From assembly GCF_021608225.1 (NCBI RefSeq), contig NZ_JAKIJS010000005.1, positions 1-61,487 on the forward strand: DNA of 61,487 bases, given 5' to 3'. Source of the stretch: Pseudalkalibacillus berkeleyi (GTDB lineage Bacteria > Bacillota > Bacilli > Bacillales > Fictibacillaceae). This document shows positions 28,232 through 38,183 of this stretch, piece by piece (position 1 is the first letter of the stretch; every line of letters begins with the position of its first letter). Made by a program: the position numbers and the translations under genes. A model generated the notes under the pieces. It did not search any database, had not been told where the DNA came from, and worked only from the letters and a program-made list of their open reading frames with translations.

Positions 28232-28494
28232 GTTCAAAAATCAACGAATGATAAACTACGAATTTTCGACGTACAGGACGTACTAGTACTGCCGTTGTCA
28301 CAGGACGTGACGTAGTTAGGCAGTGAGTGTTACTCGGTTTCTCTGGTCCTCACGTATTAAACATATACGCTCCGGTCCTCAAAACCGTCGTGCCTTAGGA
28401 TCACAGGATGTGATTCAGTTCAACGTTGTCACAGGACGTGACGATCTTAGTTGAACTTCATAACCGGTTGTTTCTTATTCATCAATTTTTGAAC
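28232..28494. mobile_element. 263-bp element with terminal inverted repeats and four AGGA hairpins
   Basis: Both ends carry GTTCAAAAAT followed by related sequence, inverted (left 28232-28256, right 28470-28494). Inside, on the + strand, are four short hairpins with loop AGGAC or AGGAT: arms GTAC/GTAC at 28271-28283, GTCAC/GTGAC at 28297-28311, ATCAC/GTGAT at 28400-28414 and GTCAC/GTGAC at 28428-28442. Stems vary but stay paired. The minus strand at 28341-28380 carries the GACCGGAGCGTAT motif also found at 31-60. There is no ORF. It fits a non-autonomous MITE-like repeat, though a structured RNA is possible. Confidence 0.65.
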
Positions 28495-28665
28495 ACTATT
28501 GTTTTTTGTTCGATTTTGTTCGACACATTCGTATTAATCTTAGTGTAGCCTATGGGGGAAAGTGCAAGCAACTGTGCAATATTCAATGTTTTGTTATATT
28601 TTCAATTATTTCAAGCCTTACTTTTGTTGAAAAATGGTGTATAGTCTCTCTTAGGTGGTGATATT

Positions 28666-29148
28666 ATGGGCGATTTTACGCATTTCAATGACCAAGGTCG
28701 AGCGAAGATGGTCGATATATCTGATAAAGAAGAAACGGTTAGGACAGCTCGTGTTCGAAGCAGTGTCCGCGTTTCGAAGGAAATATATGAAGCGATTCAA
28801 GGCAATCGTATCAAAAAGGGTGATGTGTTATCCGTTGCCCAAGTAGCAGGGATTATGGCTGCAAAAAAAACACCTGATATCGTACCGATGTGTCATCCAT
28901 TACCACTGAAAGCAGTAGATATCACATTTGAATGGACGGTAGAAAATACATATGAGCTCATCATCGATGTTACCGTGAAAACAAAGGGGAATACCGGCGT
29001 TGAAATGGAAGCACTGACAGCGGCATCTGCCGTTGGCTTGACCGTTTACGATATGTGTAAGGCAATTGATAAAGGCATGATAATTGGTCCGACTTATCTA
29101 CTCGAAAAAACGGGTGGGAAGAATGGCGATTACCGGCACGATATATAA
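28666..29148 (+). CDS. moaC: Cyclic pyranopterin monophosphate synthase MoaC
   Basis: MoaC works with MoaA in the first step of molybdenum cofactor synthesis, converting the cyclised GTP intermediate to cPMP. The 160-residue sequence shows [17 protein letters not shown], the active-site [13 protein letters not shown] and [20 protein letters not shown], which are family hallmarks. ATG 28666 follows TAGGTGGTGAT. rex follows after 30 bases in the same direction. Confidence 0.96.
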   Translation: MGDFTHFNDQGRAKMVDISDKEETVRTARVRSSVRVSKEIYEAIQGNRIKKGDVLSVAQVAGIMAAKKTPDIVPMCHPLPLKAVDITFEWTVENTYELIIDVTVKTKGNTGVEMEALTAASAVGLTVYDMCKAIDKGMIIGPTYLLEKTGGKNGDYRHDI

Positions 29149-29178
29149 TAGTGTTCCTAAATCGATTGGAGGGATCTT

Positions 29179-29820
29179 ATGAGCGTTGATGAACAAAAAA
29201 TACCTCAAGCAACTGCTAAACGGTTGCCACTGTATTACCGTTTTCTCAAAAACTTATCCTCATCCGGGAAGCTACGTGTATCCTCATCTGAGCTAAGTGA
29301 AGCGGTCAAAGTGGATTCTGCGACAATCCGAAGAGATTTTTCTTATTTTGGAGCACTAGGTAAGAAGGGTTATGGTTACAATGTAAACTACTTGCTAACC
29401 TTTTTCCGAAAAACACTCGATCAAGATGAAGTCACGAAAGTCATGCTGATTGGAGTGGGGAATTTAGGGACAGCCCTTCTGAACTATAATTTTTTGAAAA
29501 ACGACAACACGAGAGTTGAACTTGCGTTTGATGTTGATCCTAATAAAATTGGAACGAAGATCAGCGGTGTTCCAATTTATGATTTGAAAGATTTGAAGAA
29601 GCATGTAACGAATGATGTATCGGTTGCTATTTTGACCGTTCCTGCTCAAACAGCACAAACGGTCGCAGATGAACTTGTCGAAACAGGCGTGAACGGAATT
29701 TTGAATTTCACACCAGCTCGACTAACTGTACCAGATGACGTCAGGATTCATCATATAGATTTAGCAGTTGAACTCCAATCGTTGATTTACTTTTTGAAGA
29801 ATTATCCGTTGGAAAAATAA
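29179..29820 (+). CDS. rex: Redox-sensing transcriptional repressor Rex
   Basis: Rex binds operators when NAD+ is abundant and releases them on NADH, controlling fermentation and anaerobic respiration genes. The N-terminal winged helix shows [16 protein letters not shown] and [20 protein letters not shown]; the Rossmann motif is [14 protein letters not shown]. At 213 residues it is full length. GGAGGGAT precedes ATG 29179. It corresponds to B. subtilis ydiH. Confidence 0.96.
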   Translation: MSVDEQKIPQATAKRLPLYYRFLKNLSSSGKLRVSSSELSEAVKVDSATIRRDFSYFGALGKKGYGYNVNYLLTFFRKTLDQDEVTKVMLIGVGNLGTALLNYNFLKNDNTRVELAFDVDPNKIGTKISGVPIYDLKDLKKHVTNDVSVAILTVPAQTAQTVADELVETGVNGILNFTPARLTVPDDVRIHHIDLAVELQSLIYFLKNYPLEK

Positions 29821-29851
29821 ATATAAGACATTTTTTGAGGAGGTGACCAAT

Positions 29852-30064
29852 ATGCTTGGTCCAGGAAGTTGGATTATTGTCGGAGTCGTTGCATTGTTGA
29901 TTTTCGGTCCGAAAAAGTTACCTGAGCTAGGAAAGGCAGCTGGAAAGACATTAAGAGAATTCAAGAATGCGACAAGTGGCCTCGTAGATGATGATAACGA
30001 ACAAGATAAAAAAGAAAAAGATAAAGACAATGAGCAAGACAAGAAGAACAAAGATCAGGACTAG
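29852..30064 (+). CDS. tatA: Twin-arginine translocase subunit TatA
   Basis: This 70-residue protein has one N-terminal membrane helix (SWIIVGVVALLIFGPKKLPE) with the FGPKKLPELGKAAGK hinge, an amphipathic helix, and a highly charged Asp/Lys tail. It forms the pore of the minimal TatA-TatC system for export of folded proteins. ATG 29852 is preferred, 6 bases after GAGGAGGTGA; the frame opens at GTG 29843 within that site. It is paired with tatC and corresponds to tatAy. Confidence 0.94.
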   Translation: MLGPGSWIIVGVVALLIFGPKKLPELGKAAGKTLREFKNATSGLVDDDNEQDKKEKDKDNEQDKKNKDQD

Positions 30065-30082
30065 TTAGGAAGGTAGTTTCGT

Positions 30083-30835
30083 ATGACGGAAAGACAAATG
30101 ACGCTTCAAAGCCATGTTGAAGAACTGAGAAAAAGAATTTTCATCGTCATACTTATTTTTTTGGCGGCATTTATTTCAGGATTTTTCCTCTCGATGCCGC
30201 TCATCCAATATTTGAAGCAAACGCCAGAAGCAGCTGGATTGGAACTGAATGTGTTCAAATTAACCGATCCGCTTACAGTGTTTCTTGATTTTGCCTTTCT
30301 TATTGGTTTGTTAATCACATCACCAGTTGCGCTTTATCAAATTTGGGCGTTCATTAGTCCTGGATTATTAGAGAAAGAGCGTAGGGTGACTTTAATGTAT
30401 ATCCCGCTGACATTCTTTTTGTTTGTAGGGGGTATATCTTTTTCATACTTCATTCTGTTTCCATTCGTCATAGATTTTATGAATGGACTATCTGATCTGC
30501 TCGGAGTGGAAGAAGAATACGGCATTAATGAATATTTTCACTTTCTGTTCCGGCTGACATTACCGTTCGGAATTCTATTTCAATTCCCAGTTGTCATCAT
30601 GTTCTTGACGAGACTCGGTCTGGTCACACCAGCCTTTTTACGAAAAATTCGTAAGTACTCGTACTTCGTATTGCTCGTACTTGCAGGTATGATTACACCA
30701 CCAGAGCTCATTTCACACTTGATGGTGACGGTTCCACTCATACTCTTGTATGAGATCAGCATCCTAATAGCAGGATTTGCATATAAAAAAGCAATGAAAA
30801 CAGCAGAAGAACAAGAGGAAGACGAAGAAGAATAA
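30083..30835 (+). CDS. tatC: Twin-arginine translocase subunit TatC
   Basis: TatC recognises twin-arginine signal peptides. The 250-residue protein has six membrane segments, the N-terminal SHVEELRKRIFIV motif, FLDFAFLIGLLITSPVALYQIWAFISPGL region (recognised from its first part) and an acidic C-terminal tail. The start follows GGAAGGTAG. It forms an operon with tatA and ends in a strong terminator. Confidence 0.95.
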   Translation: MTERQMTLQSHVEELRKRIFIVILIFLAAFISGFFLSMPLIQYLKQTPEAAGLELNVFKLTDPLTVFLDFAFLIGLLITSPVALYQIWAFISPGLLEKERRVTLMYIPLTFFLFVGGISFSYFILFPFVIDFMNGLSDLLGVEEEYGINEYFHFLFRLTLPFGILFQFPVVIMFLTRLGLVTPAFLRKIRKYSYFVLLVLAGMITPPELISHLMVTVPLILLYEISILIAGFAYKKAMKTAEEQEEDEEE

Positions 30836-30846
30836 GGAAATTAAGA

Positions 30847-30875
30847 AAGCGACCGGGAACGGTCGCTTTTTTCTT
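30847..30875 (+). terminator. Terminator after tatC
   Basis: AAGCGACC pairs with GGTCGCTT around GGGAAC and runs into TTTTTTC. Confidence 0.85.
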
Positions 30876-30914
30876 GGTTAATGTACAAATCAATTTTCAT
30901 CATCAAGTCTCATT

Positions 30915-31409
30915 TTATTCAACTGCTTTTGAAGCTACTTTTATAAGTTCACTCTTTGCGATAGGTTTTGTAGATGTGTAATCAATCGCGTATTCCACGT
31001 CGCCAGTTCGCCAGCTAATCATTTGGGTTTCGTCTGTTGAAGTATAATAAGCGGTTGTTCCGTTGTTCAAAGTTAACGTTTCATCCCAGCTAGAAACATT
31101 ATTCCAGCCTATTTCAGTTGTTGCCCAGTACGTTAATGATTCATCTGAATTCTCATACACGAGCTTCACTCGATCAAAGCCACTAATCTCTGAATATCTG
31201 TTTTCAACATCAAAAGGGATGTATAAAAGTTCATTTACGTCAAAAGACACAATCCAGCCAGCAGCATGGACCGGAAGCTTCACAGTCGAAATTAACAATG
31301 CAACCACTAGGATTGCAAACACCGAATAGGTGATCAGCATTCTTTTTCTAAAAGTCCGTTTATCCAGGCTGATTCCCTCCTCCGAACAACTTTTTCTATA
31401 GTTTACCAT
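30915..31409 (-). CDS. Membrane-anchored protein with a DUF4367-like domain
   Basis: The frame holds up to 164 residues. A positively charged N terminus is followed by one hydrophobic segment (LITYSVFAILVVALLISTVK), then an extracytoplasmic domain ending TQMISWRTGDVEYAIDYTST, which resembles DUF4367. The start is uncertain: a strong GGAGGAGGG lies inside the frame, about 7 bases before a CTG codon near 31367, whereas ATG 31409 has no ribosome binding site. It is divergent from the ECF sigma operon and may belong to its regulon, as such domains occur with anti-sigma proteins. Function unknown. Confidence 0.65.
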   Translation of the reverse strand: MVNYRKSCSEEGISLDKRTFRKRMLITYSVFAILVVALLISTVKLPVHAAGWIVSFDVNELLYIPFDVENRYSEISGFDRVKLVYENSDESLTYWATTEIGWNNVSSWDETLTLNNGTTAYYTSTDETQMISWRTGDVEYAIDYTSTKPIAKSELIKVASKAVE

Positions 31410-31427
31410 TTTTAAATAAAATTGTAT

Positions 31428-31455
31428 TGTAACTTTATAGCCTCTTATCAGTCTA
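31428..31455 (+). promoter_or_regulatory. Probable ECF-type promoter of the sigma operon
   Basis: TGTAAC and AGTCTA are separated by exactly 16 bases, close to the ECF pattern TGAAAC-N16-CGTCTA of Bacillus SigM/SigX/SigW-like factors. It lies 31 bases before the sigma factor start and suggests autoregulation. Confidence 0.5.
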
Positions 31456-31486
31456 CATATTTAGGAGAGGGGGGGATGGTACGAAC

Positions 31487-31987
31487 ATGTCGGCACCTTT
31501 TGAAGAGATCTATGAAACTTACAAAAAAGCGATTTATACATATCTCTTAAGAAATACATATGATTCACATATAGCAGAAGAGCTAACGCACGACACATTT
31601 ATGAAAGCATTTAAACAAATTCATTCATTTCGACACGAAAGTTCACTGAAAACGTGGCTATTTACAATTGCTAGGAATACTTATTTGTCTTATCAAAACA
31701 AAAGCTCTACAAAATTTGAGCATAGTGAAGAAAAGCATGAGCTGTGGGAAGGTGGAAAAAGTGAATTTGAAGCAATGGTCGAAAGGGATGGAATCTTGTT
31801 CGTTCTATCAGCCCTCAACGAAAAAGAGAGAACATACATCTTACTTCGTGACCAACAAGAGATGACCTATCAAGAAATGAGCGAAGTTTTGGGTGAGAAA
31901 GTAGGTTCAGTAAAGGTAGGTCTATTCAGAGCAAGAAAGAAATTTAAAGACACGTATACGAAAGAATACGGGGGGATACGAAATTGA
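31487..31987 (+). CDS. ECF RNA polymerase sigma factor
   Basis: This is a 166-residue sigma-70 family protein with only regions 2 and 4. Region 2 is shown by AEELTHDTFMKAFKQIHSFR and LKTWLFTIARNTYLSYQNK, region 4 by LNEKERTYILLRDQQEMTYQ and VKVGLFRARKKFKDTY. The start ATG has AGGAGAGGGGGG upstream. The next gene overlaps by four bases and encodes an anti-sigma factor. Such pairs respond to envelope stress; the specific signal is not evident. Confidence 0.92.
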   Translation: MSAPFEEIYETYKKAIYTYLLRNTYDSHIAEELTHDTFMKAFKQIHSFRHESSLKTWLFTIARNTYLSYQNKSSTKFEHSEEKHELWEGGKSEFEAMVERDGILFVLSALNEKERTYILLRDQQEMTYQEMSEVLGEKVGSVKVGLFRARKKFKDTYTKEYGGIRN

Positions 31988-33510
31988 AGGATTCATGTCA
32001 ATTGATTCAGGATTTGTATCCGTTGTACATAGAAGACGAGCTTAGCCCATCAGTGAAAAAGATGGTGGACGAACATTTGGAAAGCTGTTCGACATGCCGA
32101 CAGATCTACGGGACTGGAGAGGGATTTGGTGAAGAAATAACAGATGAACATGTTGATGTTCCAACAACACTTGATGATCGAGTCAAATTAAAGCTTAAGT
32201 TCCGAAGGATGAAAGTGATTGCCGCAATCTTAGCTGTCATCATTGCGATGATGCTTTTCAACAAATACGAAAATTCCAGGCAAGAGGTGTTTGATTGGAG
32301 TAACAGTAAATATGCTGAGGCGAGAGAATTGGTAGACTATATCGAAGCAACGAAACATGAAGACATTGCGTCTTTAGAATTTCAAAAAGAAATGTTTGAA
32401 CAATGGTGGGCAACGAACGATGACGCCTTTAATTGGTGGGAATTGTATCAATTAAGCAATACAGAATACTATTTAAAAATTGAAAATAATGCGTTATATA
32501 CGACGCTGAAGACTTTACATCACAAAAGAAAAAATACGCAATGGGATGAAGTCGATCAACAAACCTATCAAAGCCTTAAAGAATATAGTGCTCTATACCA
32601 GCAAGAAGTGGAGGAGGAATATAAGGGGTTTCATCATGGATATAGTTCTTATCTGAAAATGGTGGATATCATAGGGATAGAGGCTGTCGTAAAAGAAATT
32701 AACGAACTAACGTATCACTACAATCGCTCCCATCGGCTTCCTGAAAATGTCGAACGTTTAACGGACGAAGAAGTTAAAGATAAATTAGGTAGTTATTTTA
32801 AAATCAAACCCTCTGAAATTGACTTAAAACCTACATCACCGCTATCCGATGATATTGGAAAGGCTAAATTCCGAAGCAAACATATAAGCGGATACGTAGA
32901 TGTTTTTACTGGGAATATTATTCGTTTTAATAGGCATCATGAAGAACAAGATGTAAATAAAAACGTCAGTAAAGAAGAAGCTGAAGTGAAGATATTAACT
33001 TTTCTAGAAAGGCTCTATGGAGAGAACGCGGAAGTTGAGCTCAAATATAAAGGCATCAATAAACAAACTTTTTCTGAAAGGGAAGACTGGCATAACTTTT
33101 CTTTTATCCCAGTTAATCAAAGTTATCCACTTTTAGAAGGTCAATCTGACTATTTTTTGATCTCAGTTCATGTTCGTACAGGTAATGTGGATCACTTCTC
33201 GATTAACGGTGTTCAACTAGATCAATCTTTTTTTAACAAATCGTTTAAAGAGAATCTGTCACCTGATGAAGGCTTAGTCTTACTTCAGAAGATTGTTGCC
33301 GAAGAGGATGCACAATTTATTACTAAGAGAAGATATACACATAACAGAACATTTGTGATTCAAAGTCAGATAACAGGTGAATATGAACTTGTCCATGAAT
33401 ATCAACTTTTGAATGGTCAAGAGTTAAATAGGGTGAACCAAAATGATTCAGCCAGGCTCATTAATACAGAAACCGGTAAGGAAGAATTCCAATACAATAA
33501 ACCGTATTAA
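31984..33510 (+). CDS. Membrane anti-sigma factor with zinc-finger domain and large outer domain
   Basis: The 508-residue protein opens with a ZAS-type zinc-binding domain (CQLIQDLYPLYIEDELSP, HLESCSTCRQIY), followed by one membrane helix (VIAAILAVIIAMMLFNKY, about residues 78-96). More than 400 residues then lie outside. The outer part contains EEA-rich segments (VSKEEAEVKILTFLERLYG, LSPDEGLVLLQKIV) reminiscent of PepSY/YcdB-type domains. The TTG start shares four bases with the sigma gene stop. The anti-sigma role is inferred from domain order and coupling. The outer domain is unusually large for this class. Confidence 0.85.
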   Translation: MKDSCQLIQDLYPLYIEDELSPSVKKMVDEHLESCSTCRQIYGTGEGFGEEITDEHVDVPTTLDDRVKLKLKFRRMKVIAAILAVIIAMMLFNKYENSRQEVFDWSNSKYAEARELVDYIEATKHEDIASLEFQKEMFEQWWATNDDAFNWWELYQLSNTEYYLKIENNALYTTLKTLHHKRKNTQWDEVDQQTYQSLKEYSALYQQEVEEEYKGFHHGYSSYLKMVDIIGIEAVVKEINELTYHYNRSHRLPENVERLTDEEVKDKLGSYFKIKPSEIDLKPTSPLSDDIGKAKFRSKHISGYVDVFTGNIIRFNRHHEEQDVNKNVSKEEAEVKILTFLERLYGENAEVELKYKGINKQTFSEREDWHNFSFIPVNQSYPLLEGQSDYFLISVHVRTGNVDHFSINGVQLDQSFFNKSFKENLSPDEGLVLLQKIVAEEDAQFITKRRYTHNRTFVIQSQITGEYELVHEYQLLNGQELNRVNQNDSARLINTETGKEEFQYNKPY

Positions 33511-33540
33511 AAAAAGATCGACCAAATTGGTCGATCCTTT
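33511..33540. terminator. Bidirectional terminator between the anti-sigma gene and ydiK
   Basis: GATCGACCAA and TTGGTCGATC form a compact stem with A-run before and CTTT after, serving both converging units. Confidence 0.85.
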
Positions 33541-33742
33541 ATTTCTTCTTCATGCTTTTTATTTTTTTGCGTAGCTCGAACATTCTATATGCGTTAAAGA
33601 AGTCGTAAGCGGCGAGTGCCATGTTGAGAATTGGCCAGAATGACCAGACGCCGTCTTCTTGTGCATAGAAAATTGCTAAATAAGTAAATATGACGCCTAA
33701 AACGAGATAGGCGAAAATCCAAAAGGTTGGTGAAAATTTCAT
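33539..33742 (-). CDS. ydiK: Small membrane protein YdiK
   Basis: A 67-residue protein with two hydrophobic helices (TFWIFAYLVLGVIFTYLAIF; WSFWPILNMALAAYDFFNAY) and a basic tail. It resembles B. subtilis YdiK in size and position next to ydiL. The stop of ydiL is 3 bases upstream of its start, so the two are cotranscribed. Function unknown. Confidence 0.8.
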   Translation of the reverse strand: MKFSPTFWIFAYLVLGVIFTYLAIFYAQEDGVWSFWPILNMALAAYDFFNAYRMFELRKKIKSMKKK

Positions 33743-33744
33743 AA

Positions 33745-34452
33745 TCAGCCTCCAATAATGAATTCAACGCTTTTCAGTTGCTTCTGTAGGTCTTGGATCT
33801 CATCACGGTAAACAACTTGGAAAAGCATGACGGTTGTATTGACTGCCACATGCGCAATAATTGGTACAATCAATCGTTTCGTTTTCACATACAAGAAGCT
33901 GAGTGTGAATCCGATTGCTGTATAAACGAGAATATGGCTGAAATCCCGGTGGACTAAAGCAAATATAAGTGAGCTGACAAGTGCAGCGATGATAAAATGA
34001 GTTCGTTTATAGAGTGTACCAAATATGATCTTCCGAAACACAATTTCTTCAAGGATCGGTCCGATGACAGACACGACCAATATGAGTAACGGTACAGACA
34101 TGGTCAGTTCTACAATCATCTCCGTGTTTTCTGAACCAGGTTTAATACCTAACAGTTGCATCTCAATCGTTGCGGCAATAATTTGTGCAACGAACACCAT
34201 AGGTATGCCGATAAATGCCCAACCAGCCGTTCTCGACCAACTCGCTCGTTCATCACGATTGAGCGGGTTACGGAATTCCGGTAACAAGATCAATAAGATA
34301 ATCAAGAATCCGATTGAGAAACTGATGACATTCCATAGTCCTGGAATTTTATCTCGGGGTATATCCAACTCCAGTAATATAGGTAGTCCAATAAACCCGG
34401 ATAATAATGTTGTTATATATACGATGAGGATCCATCCATATCGTTTATTCAA
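33745..34452 (-). CDS. ydiL: CPBP family intramembrane metalloprotease
   Basis: This 235-residue polytopic protein has the CPBP (Abi/Rce1-like) motifs: the glutamate pair in GPILEEIVFRKIIFG, the histidine in LVHRDFSHI, and NTTVMLFQ near the end. Family members are membrane proteases or scaffolds. It corresponds to B. subtilis ydiL between tat and groE. The start is preceded by GAGGAGATG on the minus strand. Confidence 0.88.
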   Translation of the reverse strand: MNKRYGWILIVYITTLLSGFIGLPILLELDIPRDKIPGLWNVISFSIGFLIILLILLPEFRNPLNRDERASWSRTAGWAFIGIPMVFVAQIIAATIEMQLLGIKPGSENTEMIVELTMSVPLLILVVSVIGPILEEIVFRKIIFGTLYKRTHFIIAALVSSLIFALVHRDFSHILVYTAIGFTLSFLYVKTKRLIVPIIAHVAVNTTVMLFQVVYRDEIQDLQKQLKSVEFIIGG

Positions 34453-34585
34453 TTACATCTCCTCTTTCATAAGAGATTTCCAATTTACTCAATGCTACAT
34501 TTTAACACAGAATCAAGCGAAATACCTTTCATAAGATTTTTAGGCAATTTTACATAAACGTAATAAAAAAATTTTCAGTTATCTC

Positions 34586-34613
34586 TTGCAAAAAAAATAA
34601 AAGTTGATAAAAT
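34586..34613 (+). promoter_or_regulatory. Sigma-A promoter of groESL
   Basis: TTGCAA (34586-34591) and TAAAAT (34608-34613) are spaced by 16 bases and lie just upstream of the CIRCE operator. Confidence 0.6.
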
Positions 34614-34624
34614 TAAAAATGGAA

Positions 34625-34651
34625 TTAGCACTCACTTATACAGAGTGCTAA
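34625..34651 (+). promoter_or_regulatory. CIRCE operator (HrcA binding site)
   Basis: TTAGCACTC and GAGTGCTAA form a perfect 9-bp inverted repeat with a 9-base spacer. This is the exact CIRCE consensus and places groESL under the HrcA repressor. Confidence 0.98.
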
Positions 34652-34689
34652 TAATTAAAATAACATAATCCTTGAGGAGGGTGTTTCAC

Positions 34690-34974
34690 TTGTTAAAGCC
34701 GTTAGGTGATCGTATTGTAATTGAGCTTGTAGAAAGCGAAGAAAAGACCGCAAGCGGGATTGTACTTCCTGACTCTGCGAAAGAAAAGCCGCAAGAAGGA
34801 AAAATCGTTGCAGTCGGTACAGGCCGAGTAACAGATAACGGAGAAAAAGTTGCACTTGAAGTTTCTGAAGGCGACACAGTTATCTATTCTAAGTACGCTG
34901 GTACTGAAGTGAAATATCAAGGTAAAGAATTTTTGATTTTACGTGAATCTGATGTACTAGCAATCGTTGGCTAA
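34690..34974 (+). CDS. groES: Co-chaperonin GroES
   Basis: GroES caps the GroEL folding chamber. The 94-residue sequence [40 protein letters not shown] and [20 protein letters not shown] is typical. The start is TTG 34690, as homologues begin MLKPLGDR and GAGGAGGGTG lies 8 bases upstream; the longer frame from 34672 overlaps that site. groEL follows after 85 bases. Confidence 0.97.
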   Translation: MLKPLGDRIVIELVESEEKTASGIVLPDSAKEKPQEGKIVAVGTGRVTDNGEKVALEVSEGDTVIYSKYAGTEVKYQGKEFLILRESDVLAIVG

Positions 34975-35002
34975 ACCAATCTAGATTCTTCTAAAAGATT
35001 AA

Positions 35003-36703
<1,701 letters not shown>

Positions 36704-36737
36704 CCTGCCCCCTAAACCCCTTTCGTAATAAGGTTTT

Positions 36738-36769
36738 AAAGGTCACAGTTTATACTGTGACCTTTTTTT
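36738..36769 (+). terminator. Terminator of groESL
   Basis: AAAGGTCACAGT and ACTGTGACCTTT form a strong stem around TTAT, followed by TTTT. Confidence 0.9.
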
Positions 36770-37095
36770 GACAATATTTATTTAGAAAACACTACTTTTA
36801 CCCTCAGTTCGCTGAACTTATGGGAATCATCCTCTTTTACAGTTTTTGTTGTGTGAGAATAAACTTGTGTTGTTGTTGTTGTATCATCTCAGTATCTAAA
36901 CGTTCCATAATTATTTTTCAGACTTACTCCAGCTTCAGCAAGCAAAGAAGTGTGAGTATGCCGAAAGGGGTATTACAAGATCATTTTATTACAATTTTAT
37001 ATGCATTCCCAAAAACATATTTTCCTACAAATGTAGATTTATGGAATAGTCTGTTGTAAAATTGTTATCGAAATAAACTTTTTGGGGGGATTGCA
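36770..37095 (+). other. Intergenic stretch after groESL
   Basis: The stretch is AT-rich with a poly-TTG tract (TTGTGTTGTTGTTGTTG near 36866). A 79-codon frame at 36820 has no ribosome binding site and encodes a cysteine run, so I do not call it. A promoter for the next gene probably lies near 36990-37080, but none is clear. Confidence 0.5.
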
Positions 37096-37812
37096 ATGGG
37101 AAAGGATAAAATGAAAAAGCCGATTTATAAGAGATGGTGGGTTTGGGTGCTTGCTGTAATTATTGTTGGGTCCATAGCAACTAATGGAGGAGACGAGAGC
37201 GCTGACCAGCCTGCGAAAAAAGAAGCAAACAATGAGGTAGCTGCAGAAGATACTAGTTCCAACGAAGAAGAATCTACAGACGATGAAAAAAGCGAAGAAA
37301 CATCTACTGAACCAGAAGAAGAGCCAGCAGAACCAGAGGTAGAGACGTTTGATTCAGGGATGTATGAAGTAGGTTCTGATATTCAACCAGGGATATATTA
37401 TAATCCTGATGGTGGGGTCTATGTTGATCGATTGAAAGGTTTTAGTGGTCAGCTAGAAGACATCATTGCTAATGCAAACCCTATGGGTCCTTGGTACATT
37501 GAAGTTAAGGATTCAGATAAAGGAGTAACTTTTAAATCAAGTGGATGGCGATTGTTTGATGATACAGAGAAGGAAAAACATGAAATAAAAACTTCATTCG
37601 GTGATGGGGTTCATATTGTAGGGATTGATATTGAGCCTGGTAAATATAAATTAGATGGATCTGGCACGTACTGGGCTAGATTGAAGGGTGTATCGATGGA
37701 ATTAGGTGATGTTATTGCTAACGGTAATCCTGATGGGGCTACAATAGTTACAATAGCTGAGTCTGACTTTGCTTTCCAAAGTTCTGGAGGAGGCACTTGG
37801 ACTAAACAATAA
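37096..37812 (+). CDS. Membrane-anchored protein with two tandem repeat domains
   Basis: The 238-residue protein has a short basic N terminus and one membrane helix (WWVWVLAVIIVGSIATN), then an acidic low-complexity linker (about residues 35-85, rich in E, S, T). Two similar domains of about 60 residues follow: GMYEVGSDIQPGIYYNPDGG ... DIIANANPMGPWYIEV and DGVHIVGIDIEPGKYKLDGS ... DVIANGNPDGATIVTI. The repeat looks like a compact beta domain displayed outside the cell. I do not recognise a function. It is monocistronic with GGGGGG upstream of the ATG. Confidence 0.8.
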   Translation: MGKDKMKKPIYKRWWVWVLAVIIVGSIATNGGDESADQPAKKEANNEVAAEDTSSNEEESTDDEKSEETSTEPEEEPAEPEVETFDSGMYEVGSDIQPGIYYNPDGGVYVDRLKGFSGQLEDIIANANPMGPWYIEVKDSDKGVTFKSSGWRLFDDTEKEKHEIKTSFGDGVHIVGIDIEPGKYKLDGSGTYWARLKGVSMELGDVIANGNPDGATIVTIAESDFAFQSSGGGTWTKQ

Positions 37813-37997
37813 ATTTGACCATATAATACGTTTATGACCATATGACCACATTGTGAATTCATAAACAGCATACATAGTAGTATATAAATAAAGATATTTA
37901 CTCGTATTACATTAATAAAAACAGCTGAGGTCAGAACGTTTTATATCGTCCTATATTGTTCTGTATTTTCAAGAAAAATCATGCGCCACACCCTTGG

Positions 37998-38060
37998 AAA
38001 ATAGTATAGCTATTTTTTATCCCTAAAAAGACTACTTCCTACGGAGGTAGTCTTTTTTTT
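37998..38060 (+). terminator. Two consecutive terminator hairpins before the GNAT gene
   Basis: The first is AAATAG / CTATTT around TATAG with a T-run (37998-38018). The second is AAAGACTACTTCC / GGAGGTAGTCTTT with eight Ts (38026-38060). The second, with the TGTGTATCGCT sequence that follows, is echoed at 39008-39060. Apart from these hairpins, 37813-38183 holds nothing I can call. Confidence 0.75.
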
Positions 38061-38077
38061 GCGGTTTTACAAATGTG

Positions 38078-38092
38078 TATCGCTAGGCGATA
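38078..38092. promoter_or_regulatory. Palindrome TATCGCTAGGCGATA upstream of the GNAT gene
   Basis: Perfect 6-bp arms TATCGC/GCGATA flank TAG. It is one of several GCGATAC-type sites clustered around the HTH coiled-coil gene at 39124. It may be an operator or partition-type site. Confidence 0.5.
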
Positions 38093-38183
38093 TGGTCTTG
38101 ATTTCACAAGTAGAGTATTATTTTTCTTAATGTTACTGTATAAGTAGGTCAATTATAAGGTCACAAGAATAGGTGGAAAACAA

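Noticed and set aside
36820-37059. 79-codon frame with a cysteine run
   Set aside because: Produced by a TTG-repeat tract, no ribosome binding site and no protein-like composition.
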